Of a DNA stretch of 64,000 nucleotides, positions 42,743 to 56,200 are shown piece by piece (position 1 is the first letter of the stretch; each line of letters starts with the position of its first letter). Under the pieces are notes generated by a model. That model ran no database searches and had not been told where the DNA came from. It worked only from the letters and a program-made list of their open reading frames with translations. The stretch comes from Spirodela intermedia. Lineage: Eukaryota; Streptophyta; Magnoliopsida; Alismatales; Araceae. Location of the stretch: NCBI GenBank assembly GCA_902729315.2, contig LR746264.1:1907378-1971377 (forward strand). Direction: 5' to 3'. A program made the translations under genes and the position numbers.

Positions 42743-45700
42743 TCAGGTCTGACTCTGAGATGACGACCCCGGAGCCGCCGGCGCAGAGTGCTGGTGGGTG
42801 GCCGGAGGCGGCGGCTGCTTCATCGACAGGTAAGGGTACTGGTGCTGGAAAGCTGGAGGGGGAGGAGGCATGTACCCATATGGAGGGGGGTAGAACTGGG
42901 GATACTGCCCGTAGTGGAGATTCGGCGGTGGCGGCGCCATCAGATACGGGTATGCCGAACCATCCGGGGCACGCATCGGCAGCGGCTTATCCATGGCGGC
43001 CTTGGAGTCGCCGGCCTCCTGGGAAGGGACGACGGCCCCCATTCGCTGAGGATCCATCGACGGGTAGACTGCCCGATCGGACTGCGGCGGTGCAGGGATG
43101 TTGAAGTATCTCAGGGGCTGCTGCTGGTCCTGCGTGCCCGGCGGCTGGAGCGGCTCGCCGCTCTGCTGCAATGATATGACCGACCGGGGGAGCATCCCCC
43201 CATGGGTGAGGAGGCCCTGCTGACGAGCGGCATCGCCCTCTTCGGTCTCTGCTCTTGGGGCCTGCGGCTTCCCCCACATCAGCTTGAGGCGGAGGCCCTT
43301 CACGATGAGCTTGTTGGAGAGTTCCTCGGCGGCCTTCTCGGCGCCCTCTCGGGTGGTGTAGGTGACGAAGGCGCAGGCCCGCTGTGGCACGAGCCGGACG
43401 GATTCGATCTCCCCGTGGGCATAGAAGTTGTCCTTGAGGTCCTGCTCGGTGACCCTGGCGTCGAGGCCCCCCACATAGAGGGTCTTTATGCTTTCGTCGT
43501 CTGGAGGGTTGAGCGAAGGCATGTCGCCCGCCATGTTCAAGAGCTTCATGGCAACTGGGTCGTTCACCCTGCACAAGTATGTTCATAATAGCAGCAATTA
43601 GCGGTGGTGTTTTATATCCAATTATCAGTGGTGTTCTTCAGAATCAAATGAAAGAAAAAACATGATCTGTTCCAGAAACTTTATCCAATCAAACTCTTCC
43701 TCACTGATTTGGCATTGTTCAAGCCATGCACACAGACATTTTCAGCTGATTCATCAAGATACAGCAACACACCTAGAACGAGGACTGTGGAAAAGATCCA
43801 ATCACATGCGTCCAGATGTAGGACAACACCTATGAAATCTATAATGTCTACCAAACCAAGATAAAAATTCAAGCACAAAATTCAACATATAGAGCACACA
43901 TACGAAATCGAAGGTATCAAATTTTCATCATGGGAGAAGAAAGCGTATTGAATCACAGCAAAGATGTGGTTCAGCTAGCTGCAGGTTGCTGGGTGGCCAA
44001 TTATAAAGAGAAATTATTAAAGGCAAGCAGACCCACCAACAGGTAAAAGTCTAAATATTGCACTAGAGGTATCAAAAGCCCTACCTCTATGTTGCATTAA
44101 CTCAACTCTACATATATCCTTCCCCACCTTCCCTCCATTTAAGATCTAAATTTTCCTACCTTTGCGATGTATTGTTACCCCCCATTAATTTTATCCTAAT
44201 TAGGAAAGGGGGATATTACCGGTAAAAGTGAAAATGAAAGAGAGAGAAAATGAGGACATGGAGAGAAAAAGAGAGAGAGATAGAAAGGTGGGACTGAGAG
44301 AGGAAAACGCAATGGACATAACTGGTGTGGAAATGTGTTTTTATGCCGATGAGTGCCAAATGTTGTTGGCGCAATCCGTTTGTCAGTAGGGCAGTAACAA
44401 CATCAATGAGATAGACAGGTAAATGCGAGTGAAAGAGCTTCGCCTCCTTTAGATGGGGAGCAAGGCAAGGAGAAAGGAAAAATAAGACTGAGAATAAAAG
44501 GTTCAGTAAGGAGAAAGCCTTCAGGCATACCAGAGATATAACTGCTTGATCTAATTAACTTTTTTCTTACCCTCATATGAGTTTAATATATGGATATCAC
44601 TCCCTCGTACTTGGCTCTAATTTTCTACGACTACGACGCTTGATGCACAAGATTTCTGTCGCAAACATGATATATTCCACAGGAATCCTTGACTTCAGCT
44701 AGCCTAGTTGTTCAGCCAAGACCTTACACGTCAAAATCAGATTATATCTTATTCTACAATAATGACTCAGCCAATTTCCATCCCAGGCCCACATTTCCAA
44801 TGGAATGATGTGAAAAAACAAGGAAGAAGAAATAATCTCAAATCAATAGAGCCAGTGGACTGCATCTCCAATTGGATTTCAAGCATCGATAGCCCTCTAG
44901 ATAGATGGCAAATTATTATAGTAATGCTATAATAATTTCAACAAATGTTAAACGAAGAAAAAAACCTTAACCCCAAAGAGATGGGTTCCAAATAATGTAT
45001 CCGAAGAAAGAACATTATACCCAGAATAGTGCCCAATCTATGTGTATTAAACATTATAAATATCTGACTGTACACAAGGGAGGATTGAGAAAGGCAATCT
45101 TTAAACTTTTGACGAAACTGTACAACGTTGTGGGGCTTGGGAATCTATTCTGCGGTAGTTTGGGTTTTCGAATGTAGAATCTTCGTGTCTGAGTCAAACA
45201 CTAAGGAAATGTCTTCACCACCTACATTTTTAGCTCTTTTCAATAGATTTCAATTACGGGAAAACGACCTATGATAACCAGAGAGACAGGAACAATGGCA
45301 TTTCTAAGAAGCTATAGACACAGAAGAATATCAACTTATCAAGCCACTCTCACACGTCCCTACATGTTCCTGCTCGTAGAGTTCGCCTATGACACTCAAT
45401 TGCTCTTACATTTGGCATATAGTCAAGGTTAACAACAAAACTAATACCACAAAAACCATTTTCTAAAAACATCAAATGAGTGCAAACAAAGGAGAAACAA
45501 TTATGTGATGAATAGATAGAAAAACAAGTAATAAACTGATTATGCAGAAAGTACATACCCATAGTAACGGTCTTTTATGTTTTGATGAGAAAGTTCCCCT
45601 GTTACAGGCATCTCATGCCGATACGGACACTCTGCACCTCGTGTACATTCACCTCGAACAAAGAAACTACAGACATGTGCTCTGTTTCTTTTGTAGTACG

Positions 45701-48183
45701 GAGTAGTTCTTTGTAGTTTTAAAATGGTGTCACTTGGTCGTGCCTTTCCAAATGAAGACTCGTAGTCTATCCCTGCTCTGGCCTGAAAAGTATTCACACA
45801 AATAAATAACTATGAACAACGACAACTGAGGACAAATCGTGAATAAATATACCATGAACATGAGATAAACACAAACAGAGAGCATGAGTATATTACAAGA
45901 AAAGATAACCATTTTAAAAAGCATCATGTCATTTAGTAGACGACAACAGCCATTCACCACAAACAACTACAATTTGTATCCAACACATGTTTGAATCAAG
46001 AAACTATTATAAGCATCTGTTTCACTGGAAAGAAAAACAAGAAAATTTTCCAATTGCAACAAGTCAAGCAAAAGCTGACGCCAAGAAATAACTGATTCCA
46101 GATTCAATAACAATATAAGCAATAAAAATATGCAAAAATAAAAAGTCTTAAGATGTCTATATTTTAAACCACCTCCAATGAAGGATTTCTTACAAAATCT
46201 TGTGAAAAACAGGCTAATATGTATTTAAACCAAGAAAAAGAAAAACTATTTCAGGGTCAAGCTTTATGATTCATAAAAACGTTTTGTATCCTCTCTAGGT
46301 GAGATTCAACTTTTGCAAGCAAATTCTTATCAGAAGAAGAGCAGTTAAGCTCAACCATCAATGAAAACATCCTAGATAAACACCTTTCCTTAGTTCTTGG
46401 CAATCGATGGATCCTAATGATCCACCTATTTGCAGATCTTTGCATCCATCATATCCCACATCTTTCAATTACCACTTGGGTTAGAATGGAACCAAATATT
46501 TATCAGTCACTATCACCAGATTTGTGACTGATAAATATTTATCAGTCCCACATCCTAATGATAACATTTGGTTTCTCTTGGAGATCACAAACATGAGGAC
46601 AAGATATGTATCCCGGATTTTCTCAATAAAATGAATACAATATATTGTTCTTCTGCGACCTATTAAACTAACTGAGCCAAGATGGCCAGAAAATGGAGGC
46701 ACGCATCACATCAGAAATCCAGCTACTTTTCAATCTTCCTAAGAGTATTAAAGTATTTTTCTTTAGCAGACATTTTTCCTTGTTTGCCACTGAAATTGCC
46801 TCACTTGTACAGTCTAAATCAGAAGCAACACTGGGCCGTTCATCCTTTCATAAGACCAGTTCTCAGTGAAAAAAAATCTCCACGATATTCAATATTAACC
46901 CAGAAGTACTTTAAGAAAACATTTGCCTCTGAAACAGCCCACACTCACGGGTTAAAAATTAATTCCACAACAAGAAACGAAACCCCTCTGTAGTTTTCAT
47001 ATTTCAACCAGAAAACTTCTGGAAAACTACTGCAATTGATGTAATAAGCAATATCTGTAGCCACATCCCGGAAGAGCCTTATTGAATGTTTCAAAACATT
47101 TGAAACCATAGCCCATAGCATAGAGTTAATGTCACCACATCCTCTCATGCTTTATCATCCATTTCATCACACAAAAATTCTAATGATGCAAAAATAAACC
47201 AACTCTGAAAACTTCCAAAAACTTAATTTTTATAAAATGGAATATGAGAAGCAAATAACCCATGGAAGACTTCAAAGCTGCCAAAGATGCAAAAGTACTG
47301 CAGGTGAAAGAAAAGAGAGAGAAGAAGCACAAGCATACCCTGCGGTCGTGCTCTTCAGCAAAGTACTCGCGGTTCACGTCACTTTTTGGGATAGCATCAT
47401 TAGAATTGATGCTTAAAGCCGTATCTCGGACCTGGACTGGTAATCCATATTCGAGATCCAGGAGGCAGACCTGGCACACGTTCTTGAGCTTACTACATGT
47501 TTGGCAGATTTCTGACTTTTTGTACCTTGCATCACGGCCTGGCCTCCACCTGAAGACTGTAAATGGCCTAGCACAAATTTTGCATTCCTTGTCGTAGTCC
47601 GCTCTTGTCTGAAGACATCAAGAATCAAAAACAAATAAACGTAAGCAAACCTGACACAACTCGAAAAGAACATGGGATAATTCCCGACAAGAGAAGAGCC
47701 TGATGGGAGTCCGAGCCCGGTATCTATGTTTAATTGCCAGTGATTTTAGTTGTTCTCGTAGGATATCCCGCAACACAGAACCACAGGAATTTGCTGAAAT
47801 CCGTTCGTGTTTCCGCACAGTCAAGAAAAAAAAAACATAATCAAGAACCGCAAACGGAGAATCTGGACTCCGCAGTCAAAATCGATGGGATTTATTATGT
47901 ATAGGTAAGCATTTAAGCAAAGATTAGGGTTCCTGTAACCACGTTGGTGAATCACTGAGACGACGGTAAACAGACCATAGAGAGGAGAAGAGCGAAAGGC
48001 GAGAAGCGACAGAGGGAAGGGAAGGAAGGAGGGGAGAGAGAAAGACGAGACGAAAAGCAGAACAGGAGCAAACCGCACCATCCGGACGTATGGATTGTCG
48101 CCGAGGCAGGATTCGCAGACAATGGGGAAGTCGGAGCGCTCCCACCCATCCGCCTGCGCGTCTCTGAGAAGCCTGTGAGCCAT
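42743..48183 (-). CDS. MAC5: CCCH zinc-finger/RRM splicing protein, MAC5/Ecm2(RBM22)-like
   Basis: Component of the MOS4-associated (NineTeen-related) complex; the yeast and human counterparts contact U6 snRNA in the active spliceosome. Exons: complement(48079..48183, 47339..47608, 45559..45782, 42743..43568); 1425 nt, 474 aa. It begins [20 protein letters not shown]. Paired cysteines (CESC, CKIC, CQTC, CQVC) in residues 23-90 form the N-terminal zinc-binding region. The CCCH finger is C163-x7-C171-x5-C177-x3-H181, followed by an RRM at about 229-303 (KTLYVGGLD and ACAFVTYT as RNP motifs). The Pro/Gln/Tyr-rich tail ([15 protein letters not shown]) is typical of the plant proteins. Arabidopsis MAC5A/B are of similar length, as I recall. 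A GTGAGT donor lies one base after the stop, suggesting a 3' UTR intron. Splicing-related like PRP16, but the distance argues against a functional link by position. Confidence 0.93.
46494..46540. repeat. Perfect 17-bp inverted repeat in MAC5-like intron 2
   Basis: AAATATTTATCAGTCAC at 46494-46510 and its exact reverse complement at 46524-46540, with a 13-base loop. An outer pair, AACCAAAT (about 46490) and ATTTGGTT (about 46566), adds a second nested arm. Confidence 0.85.
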
Positions 48184-48548
48184 CACCGCCGCGGCTCCAC
48201 CGCGTGCAAGGAGAACACCGCGATACTAGCCCCCCGACCCTTCAGTTTTCGCCGGAGCTTCGAAGAGGGAAACGAGCTCGGACGCCGCCCAGTGGGTGGT
48301 AAGAGTCCTTGACAGAAGACGAGGTCCCGACGGCGCCGTCCGCAGCCGCTCGCACCGGTGGGGAGGAGGAGGAGGGAGACCGAGACCGAAGAGGGATCGC
48401 CGCCCTCGGAGTTTGGTTTTACCCGTTTTGGTTTTGTCTCATACCCCCCCTTACTGGGTTATTTGTTCTTGCATACCCTCTATATATTATATTTAATAAA
48501 ATAACCTTTTGTATGTTTTGTACCCCATTAACCCTTGTCAAAATATAG

Positions 48549-48549
<1 letters not shown>

Positions 48550-48612
<63 letters not shown>
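48550..48612. repeat. (TTA)n trinucleotide microsatellite
   Basis: About 21 uninterrupted TTA/ATT units. Confidence 0.95.
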
Positions 48613-48614
<2 letters not shown>

Positions 48615-49802
48615 TCATATGTAAGGATTTAGTGACCCATCGCCAGCGTCAGTTAGGATCTTTACGGATTGAATGAGCATGTTAAAATAAAATATTTTCA
48701 TCAGCTTTATGTCTCATTATAAATTTTATCTGATTAAAAAAATCCTTTTTTTTGTTAGCTTGAATAATAGAGTTCACCAAAGTCGCTTAACCCTTCTTTT
48801 TAATTGCGATCCATAAAAATTAAATCACAACACTACCCCGTAATGGTTATATCTAGAGAGAGAGAGGGGGAGGAGTGGGAGAGGCCTATGTTGTTGGGCT
48901 AGTGAGGGATGAGGACAGTAGTGATTTTGTTGTTAAATGATTATCTTATATTATTCAAAAATTATATTTCTCCTACACATTCCTTTAATAATTATGATCA
49001 AAATTATTAAATTCGTTTACGTGATCATAATAATTGGATCATTAAGGAAAGATTGTTGTAATTTTTGGAGGAAAATATTTTACAAATTGGGAAATGTATT
49101 CACAAAAAAAATTTCACCCAATGTACAACCCGGATTGAAATGAAAGGGGAAATTATTCAAAGTTGAATAAAATATTTTTTCATTAACCTAGGGAAATTTC
49201 TGTGATTAAAATTTTGTGTGAATTAATGTTAGAAATTATGTTTAGAAAATTACACCTCAAATTTTGTAATACTCCTGAGGCAAAAAGAGGCAAGAATGTC
49301 TTGCTAAAAGCACAAACACTTCTAAGCAGCCATAATGATTTTATTTATATCAACTTTAGATCTTCAAAAAAACTGAAAATTAGATCTTAACTCCATTTAA
49401 AAAATAATAATAATAGTTAAATATTACCCATAAACTAAGATGACGTTAGTGCAGAAAACTTTGTCTATTCATCCACATCAAGGTCTCCTTATGTGGCATT
49501 CATTCCCCTATGAACTAACCCTTCTTCTATGTAAGCCCCACATGAGCTTTGACTTTTAGCTAATCCATTGCATTTGCATTGAGTTGACATTAAAATAGAG
49601 GGCTTATTATTGCAATTTTTTGTACACTAACCCAAGCTTAATCAAGCATAATATCTCTCTCTACCTATTAACTAATTTTTTAGCACCTAAAAATGGGGAA
49701 ACTAGCTTTGGGTAGTATCCAATGATGGGCAAGCGTATGGTTAGGATCACACCCACTTGTATATTATGGAGAGCTACTCTAGAGTGGGTCTAGAGTAAGA
49801 TG

Positions 49803-49805
<3 letters not shown>

Positions 49806-49835
<30 letters not shown>
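49806..49835. repeat. (GA)n microsatellite
   Basis: About 15 GA units; on the minus strand it is a CT tract downstream of the UPF0114 gene. Confidence 0.9.
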
Positions 49836-49839
<4 letters not shown>

Positions 49840-50229
49840 TATCTATGTATGTTTATGAAGGCACGATGCCAAACTTTGCAGATGACATGAGAAATAAAAA
49901 TATTAACAAAGGAAAAGAAAGGAATTTCACTTATAGAAAGTAACTCTTCCATGATAAGAACCCCCATGGGGATGAATCCCTTTGAGGTCAACCTCTCTTC
50001 TTTCCAGCCCACATCTATTTATTTTTCTATACACATGATAATAATCTAGGAGCCATAATGAATAATTAACTCCACTTTTTTCTTTTAAAAAAATATGCAT
50101 TCCTTGTGAAAGGGTGGCCTAATAACATGAACAGACTTTTCCCATGGAGTATCTTCCATATTCATACATATGATTGCAATACTGCAATACATAGTAATCT
50201 AATCTTCAAGGAGTGGCCTTTGCAGATGC

Positions 50230-53200
50230 TTAATCTGTCTTATGGAGATTATGGAGAATGTACAAGGAAGCAGATGATAGAAATATGCACACAGAGTAGC
50301 TGAGGAGATCAATACCCGTGACAATGCTCACCATCTTGCTTCTCTCGAACATCTTCACAAGGAGGATCATCACTATGACGTGCCCCACCTTTGTCTTCAG
50401 TTCATCAAGAGAACTTATTTTCATCCACTTTGGTCTTTCCTGCATGAGCGACATGGAAACCTCGATGAACTGCAATTCTTTGGAGTCAAAGCACAAGAGG
50501 AAGGGTACTGAGATTCATCATTGCATGAGAATTTCAGCTCGATCAGGTTCCCTTTCACTGAAAGCATTTAAATCAAGGATCCCTCGGTATAACTACCATC
50601 GATAGATGAGCATGGTCTGAATACCGGATTAGATTATAGAGTATGAATAATCATATAGATTAGATATTAACAATGGAGATTAAATCCCTCACTTTTTCTC
50701 TAATTATTAACAGGAAAAATAAACCAAATTGGAAGTCATTTGTTCTGGTCTGACAGAATGGTTCAAATCAATGACAGGTACAGTGAGAGAATGAGAAAAT
50801 CCCGTTTCAATGGAGATTAATGAATAATCATGTAGATTAGTTATTAACAGTGGAGATTAAATCCCTTGATTTTCTCAAATTATTAACAGGAAAAATAAAT
50901 CAAATTAATAGGCATTTTGACTATGCACAAATGCTGGTTAAATTGTTCTTCCCCTTAAGTGAACCATCCATCCATCCATCCACATGCCAGTAAATATACT
51001 AGTTCTCTCCAACAGGATTGTGTCTTCTCATGTCGACTCCGATATGATCAAGAGTGAATTATGATTATTTCATCATTTCCAAGAAGTCGGAATGAAAAAG
51101 CTCAAATGGTTGGGCTGCAGACAATTGGAATGGAGAACCCGTAGCCAGAAATGGAACTGATCATCTGATATCTTCAGATTACAAGAAGATTTGGCTCCCA
51201 AAGCCTAACAATTACGATTTTACTTGATGGGCTTCAAAGAGCTCGAGAAACGTTTTCAATTTAATTTCTTTCCCATTTAGGTTTTAGATTTCGTTCTCAT
51301 GTCAGATGTGTCCTGCAGAAACCAAATATCTATCGTCTCCCTGTGAGATGTGTCCATCATGGCCAGTAAGACAGTATGAAAATTAGTACCAGATTGTCGT
51401 TCTAGAAGTGAGAAACACAACACAGGGAACATGAAATACCCACATAGCATCTTTCTTAGAAATGCCATCAGAAATGCAAAGAGAGCAAGCAAAACACGAA
51501 AATAAATAGATAGAAGAACCAAGCATGTATTATGAATGATGATTATTATGTACATGAAAGTTACCTTTAAAGAAAACATCCCAAACAAAGAAGATCCCTT
51601 GAGAGAACGGTCCATGCTAGGAGGTAAAGTAGGAGGCACGTTGCTGATGAATAAACCATACAAGCCCATGCCAAATATTAACATTACTGTGCCTGCGAGA
51701 TAGACATCTAAACAAGAAGAGAACTCAGCTTTCTAGTGGAGGAAGGCGCAATAAAAGTCTTGCTATGCGTCAGAAGTAGAAATGGATTCCCCCATAAATA
51801 TTCAACGTAAAAATAATTTGTTCAAAAATGAAACCTAAACATTCTAAATTGATGGACGATTAGCAATCCCGATTCGGATAGGCAAGCGTGAAAACTTGAC
51901 TCGTCAACAGATAAAAATTTTAAACATTAGAAAGACATGATCATGATCGCCCAGGGTTTGGCTGGCCGAAATGGCCATTTTGAGGGGATAATCATGATTC
52001 AGAATGAATTAAAAAATCATTATTCTATATGTTCTAATAATATGGAATAAAGAGAGGGTAGTAGTGAAAACAGTTGTTTTGAATCTAATCTAACCCGATT
52101 TGGGGATGAGGGATACTGTTCTTCCCCAAGGCAAAAATATTTTTTTCAACATGTGACCAGATTGGGTGATCTCAACAAACAACTGTTCCAAAATCAGTCG
52201 ATTCTGAATGGGTTGGCCACAAACTAGCCGATACAACTTGCATCGTCCCGGTTCCCAGACAATTCAATGGAGTTCAGCTGCCCCAAATAGCTGGCCAAGC
52301 ATGATTTGAGAGGATTACTATCATATGATTAGCGTTCTGAACACTAAGTAGCATAGGGTAGATGCAACAATAAATATGCTGGTCCCAACGATCTCCAAGA
52401 GATGTGCATTTAACCTAAATATTTATTCCAAGCTAGTTTCATACGGAAAGGGGATGGACAAAGACTTTTAAGTGTGTTCAAAAGGTTCCTTCAGAAGAAA
52501 GACCAAGGGTAACATACCCTACTCGGGGCATAGTTGAACTGATGAATGTTAAGTCTGGAATCACCAAGGGTAAAAGTGTCTAAACTTACCAAGGGAAATG
52601 TGCCATCTTAGCCATTAATGCTAAAGGTTTATGTGAAGACTAGAAAGATAGTCCAAACTGTTGAAAGCATAATGTAAGTTATCACTGTTATTGGCATCTT
52701 GACCTTCGTCAGTTCTTACAGTCACAAGGGTAACAAGAGATCCTCGAAAGTAACCTCTATATGGTTCCTCTCTTTGCTGGTAGGTTTCCCTTTGCAGTGG
52801 TGTGCAAGCTCTCCAAACTATCTAACAAACATACACTTGCATCTAATATCTTCAATGCATAGATAAGACAATTGGTCGACAAAAGGTCCACTTGTATTCA
52901 ATCTCCTTCTCCAACAGGCTTTTTCATTGTGCAATAATATCTTTCAACATCCCAAAAGTCACACATCGTGTCTGGAATGTGGGAGCCGAGGAGCCTAAGG
53001 CTATCATCAGAACAGGTTTCAACTATCCACTCAAGTTTTGGTTGTCACAGGCAATACCAGAAAAAGCCCACAGATGATGTGCTCACCCGTATGTGTCTTA
53101 AACTATGTTTCTCACTTATATGCTGGTACCTAACCAGGATTTTTTTGGAGTACCTTGAATTATTGTACCTGACATGTCACCTGCCATGTTTTTTCCTTTT

Positions 53201-56200
53201 CTGATTACTGGTGTCTAGAACCTTCTGAGAGGGTCTAATATAAATATCAGAACCTCGTTGAGTTGTAACATGAAAAGCATTCTTCCTCATTCTTGATCCA
53301 ACCTCCGCCCATCTTGGGGGATGGATACTTTATCAAGTGCACCAGGAAAGTTAATGAGGATCGACATATTTGAAATGGTGCTTTGAGACAACTTTTGACT
53401 TCACAATGAGGAAAACAATAGAAATCAAATAAAAAATTAAGTGCGAAAATTAACTAAAAGATAGTCAGAATTGGTGAAGGAGAAAAAAACAATAAAACTC
53501 CCCAAAACTCATAAAACCCTTGTAGATTGACTTATTCGCTACTATTCAAAAAAAGGGATAACTGGATAAAATGATTTCTAGCTTGAAACAGATGGCACCA
53601 ACTCCAACATCTCAATAGAATAAGGCAGGAATGAGCGTTAAGAAAGGCATTGAAGTATAGTTATCTCCCAACTCGGACATAATTTCATTCACTTGTCAAG
53701 CATAATTTTTTTCTGTCGCTTACAAAATGAAGTTACTTCTTAAATGAAACCAGAGAGATCCTCACCAATAGCCTCAACTAATCGTAGAACCATCTGGCCT
53801 GTGTGTACCCCTTTGACACAGCTTGTCCAGTAAACCCTGTACGCATCAACAATGTAGACACAGCCCTATTCAAATGAAACAAATCAGGTCCAACCGTAAG
53901 GAATCCAGCTTTCTCGATAAACCGAGGTATGGAAAAGAAAACATGCCCTTAATTGACTAAAAAATGCGAAGTAAATGAATGAGCCCTTGCATAATAGGAA
54001 AAGATATATTAATCACAAATGAAATATTAACCACCATTCTAATCCTGCAGCGTTTTTGTTCAATGTATTATCCATACTATTGTTTTCACAAATAAGTCCT
54101 TTTCCTATCAGATATTCTTCAGGGTCATGAATTTCTGCCATTTCCAAGAGACCTCACTAAAATTCTGAGGTTTCAATCTTCAGTTCGACTCCAACTAAAA
54201 GTTGACAAAGAAAAATGGGATGCTTCATCCATCGGTGAAATTTTTTGACTCTACAATCTTGTTTGGTTACATACTATTTATGTTTTTCTCCAATAAAAAA
54301 TCCTTCCCCAGCCTTCTAGACATAATGAATTGAAGACAACCAAGACAACAAATTTTAAATATTTTACACCATCAATTGTTGAAGCTCAATAAAGTATGTA
54401 GGACGGCTCTTTTTTTCTAGGAGTAATACGAATTTTTGTAGAAATCATTTTTGCAATATGTAACTTTCAGAGAATTTATCTTAAATTGATTCCTTTATTG
54501 TTTAAGGGAGCATCCAATAGGCAGTCCCAATTTTTAGTAAATATAAACATGCATTCGACCATATTACCTATGAAGTGAAAATAATTCCCGAATTATTCAA
54601 CCATAAGCAATGCTTCAACAAAAGATACTTAAAGGAGGAAACGGACCAAATAAAAGATAAAAACAATTGAACCAAAATTTGTCATCACTACAAAAGAGAC
54701 AATCACAATATGGATGATTGTTGGAACCTGCATTTGGACTAAAAGCCCACGAAATTTATGGTATATGAAGAGAAAACGCCAACTAGATCTAACAATCGCG
54801 CCTCTCGAAGAATAGAAGGCACCACTCATACGGTTAAGGGTAGATGAACAGTAATTTTAACAGTTTCCCGAAACATTCATAATGCAACGGTAAAAGGGTG
54901 ATCATGATGCTTGTACATTAGACATACGAACAAAAAATTGGTGTACTGGAATTATTTTGTCTGGATTATGTGTCTAGCTGGAGAAAGAGAATATCTCAGT
55001 CTTAGTGAAACAAAATTAAAGAAAGAAAACGTTCGCAGGCAAAAGCAAAAAAAATACTATCTCACTGCCACATCGCAAAATGACACAAAATTTAACGACC
55101 ACTGATGTTCATAAGCATATCAGGAATATGCATACATTTAGGAAGCACAGCAAGGAACCTGCTAGAGAGCCTCCAACTGCAAGAAGCGCCAAGAAACGGA
55201 AGTCAAAGATTACCTGCTCACAAATTAGATATTCAAAAGATTAGGGACTTCACATCAAGGAAATAAAAAAGAGATTTATTTTTTTGCGGTGAAGAAAAAA
55301 AAAGAAATTTCAGCACCAAGGGGAAAAGGTCATATTAAGATGCGATTTTCGGCAAGGACGCTTCCATCAGTATTTGAATAGATTTCTGTAAAACTTAAAC
55401 GGAGAAAGGATAAAAAAATTTAAAAAATACCTTCAATTCAAACAACAGATCTGAATCAAGATCTGTAAATTCGTTCTTTTTATCAGCAAACACTAGATTT
55501 ATGGATTTTCTAATATGATTTTTTCAAAATTACTGAAGTTGATCAAGAGCCACCTTTCTTAAACTCAATAGACAATTAGTTACACAAAACCAAAAATAGT
55601 AACAGAAGAATATGATGGAGGCTTAAAAAGAAAACAATAGAATAGACATACTAGAGGAATCATAAAGAACTTGTAGGATCTCCTTGAACTTATTCTTATC
55701 TAACTGGTATTCAATAACATTAAAGGCCAGTATTAGGTTTCAACAAGTAAATTTGGTTTATCAACTACCATCTACGAGAAGAAGTAAAGTACGTCAGAAA
55801 ATATTGCTCAAACTACTGTCAACCACTTTGATAAACGCATGAAAGTCACCTAGTGCAATCATCCTATCAGCTTAACAAAACAGCATATATACTATCATAT
55901 TTTGTTTGATGCAGAAGATGAATTTTGCCTCAAAGGAGCACAAAAGACAGAAATTATAAAGTACTGAACCTGGCCTAAATTAAAACTGCGCAATGCCTTC
56001 TCAAAGAACGTTGACTAGCATAAACTTTTTAGGTCCCCCATAAAATAGATTTCAAATTAGCAAAGTTACAGAAAAAGATGAACATCTCAACTGTTTTGAT
56101 TCAAATATTGCACTCATAGATGAATGCTTCCATATATAGATTCTAACCTATGACTCGATTACAAGAAACAAAGTGACATTCCCCGCTCCAACGCAGATTC

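Larger units (their letters stand above)
48184..50229. other. Intergenic region between the MAC5-like and UPF0114 genes
   Basis: The first ~230 bp are GC-rich and likely the MAC5-like promoter/leader (minus strand). A long (ATT)n run follows at 48550-48612. The rest is AT-rich and ends with a (GA)n run at 49806-49835. No further gene was seen. Confidence 0.6.

Noticed and set aside
42743-48183. A PRP16/MAC5 splicing gene cluster
   Set aside because: The two genes are more than 20 kb apart, on opposite strands, with unrelated genes between them; co-location is most likely chance.
48296-48548. 66-79-codon ORFs upstream of the MAC5-like gene
   Set aside because: The GC-rich promoter/leader region runs into AT-rich spacer; the frames have no signal peptide or domain pattern that I can support.
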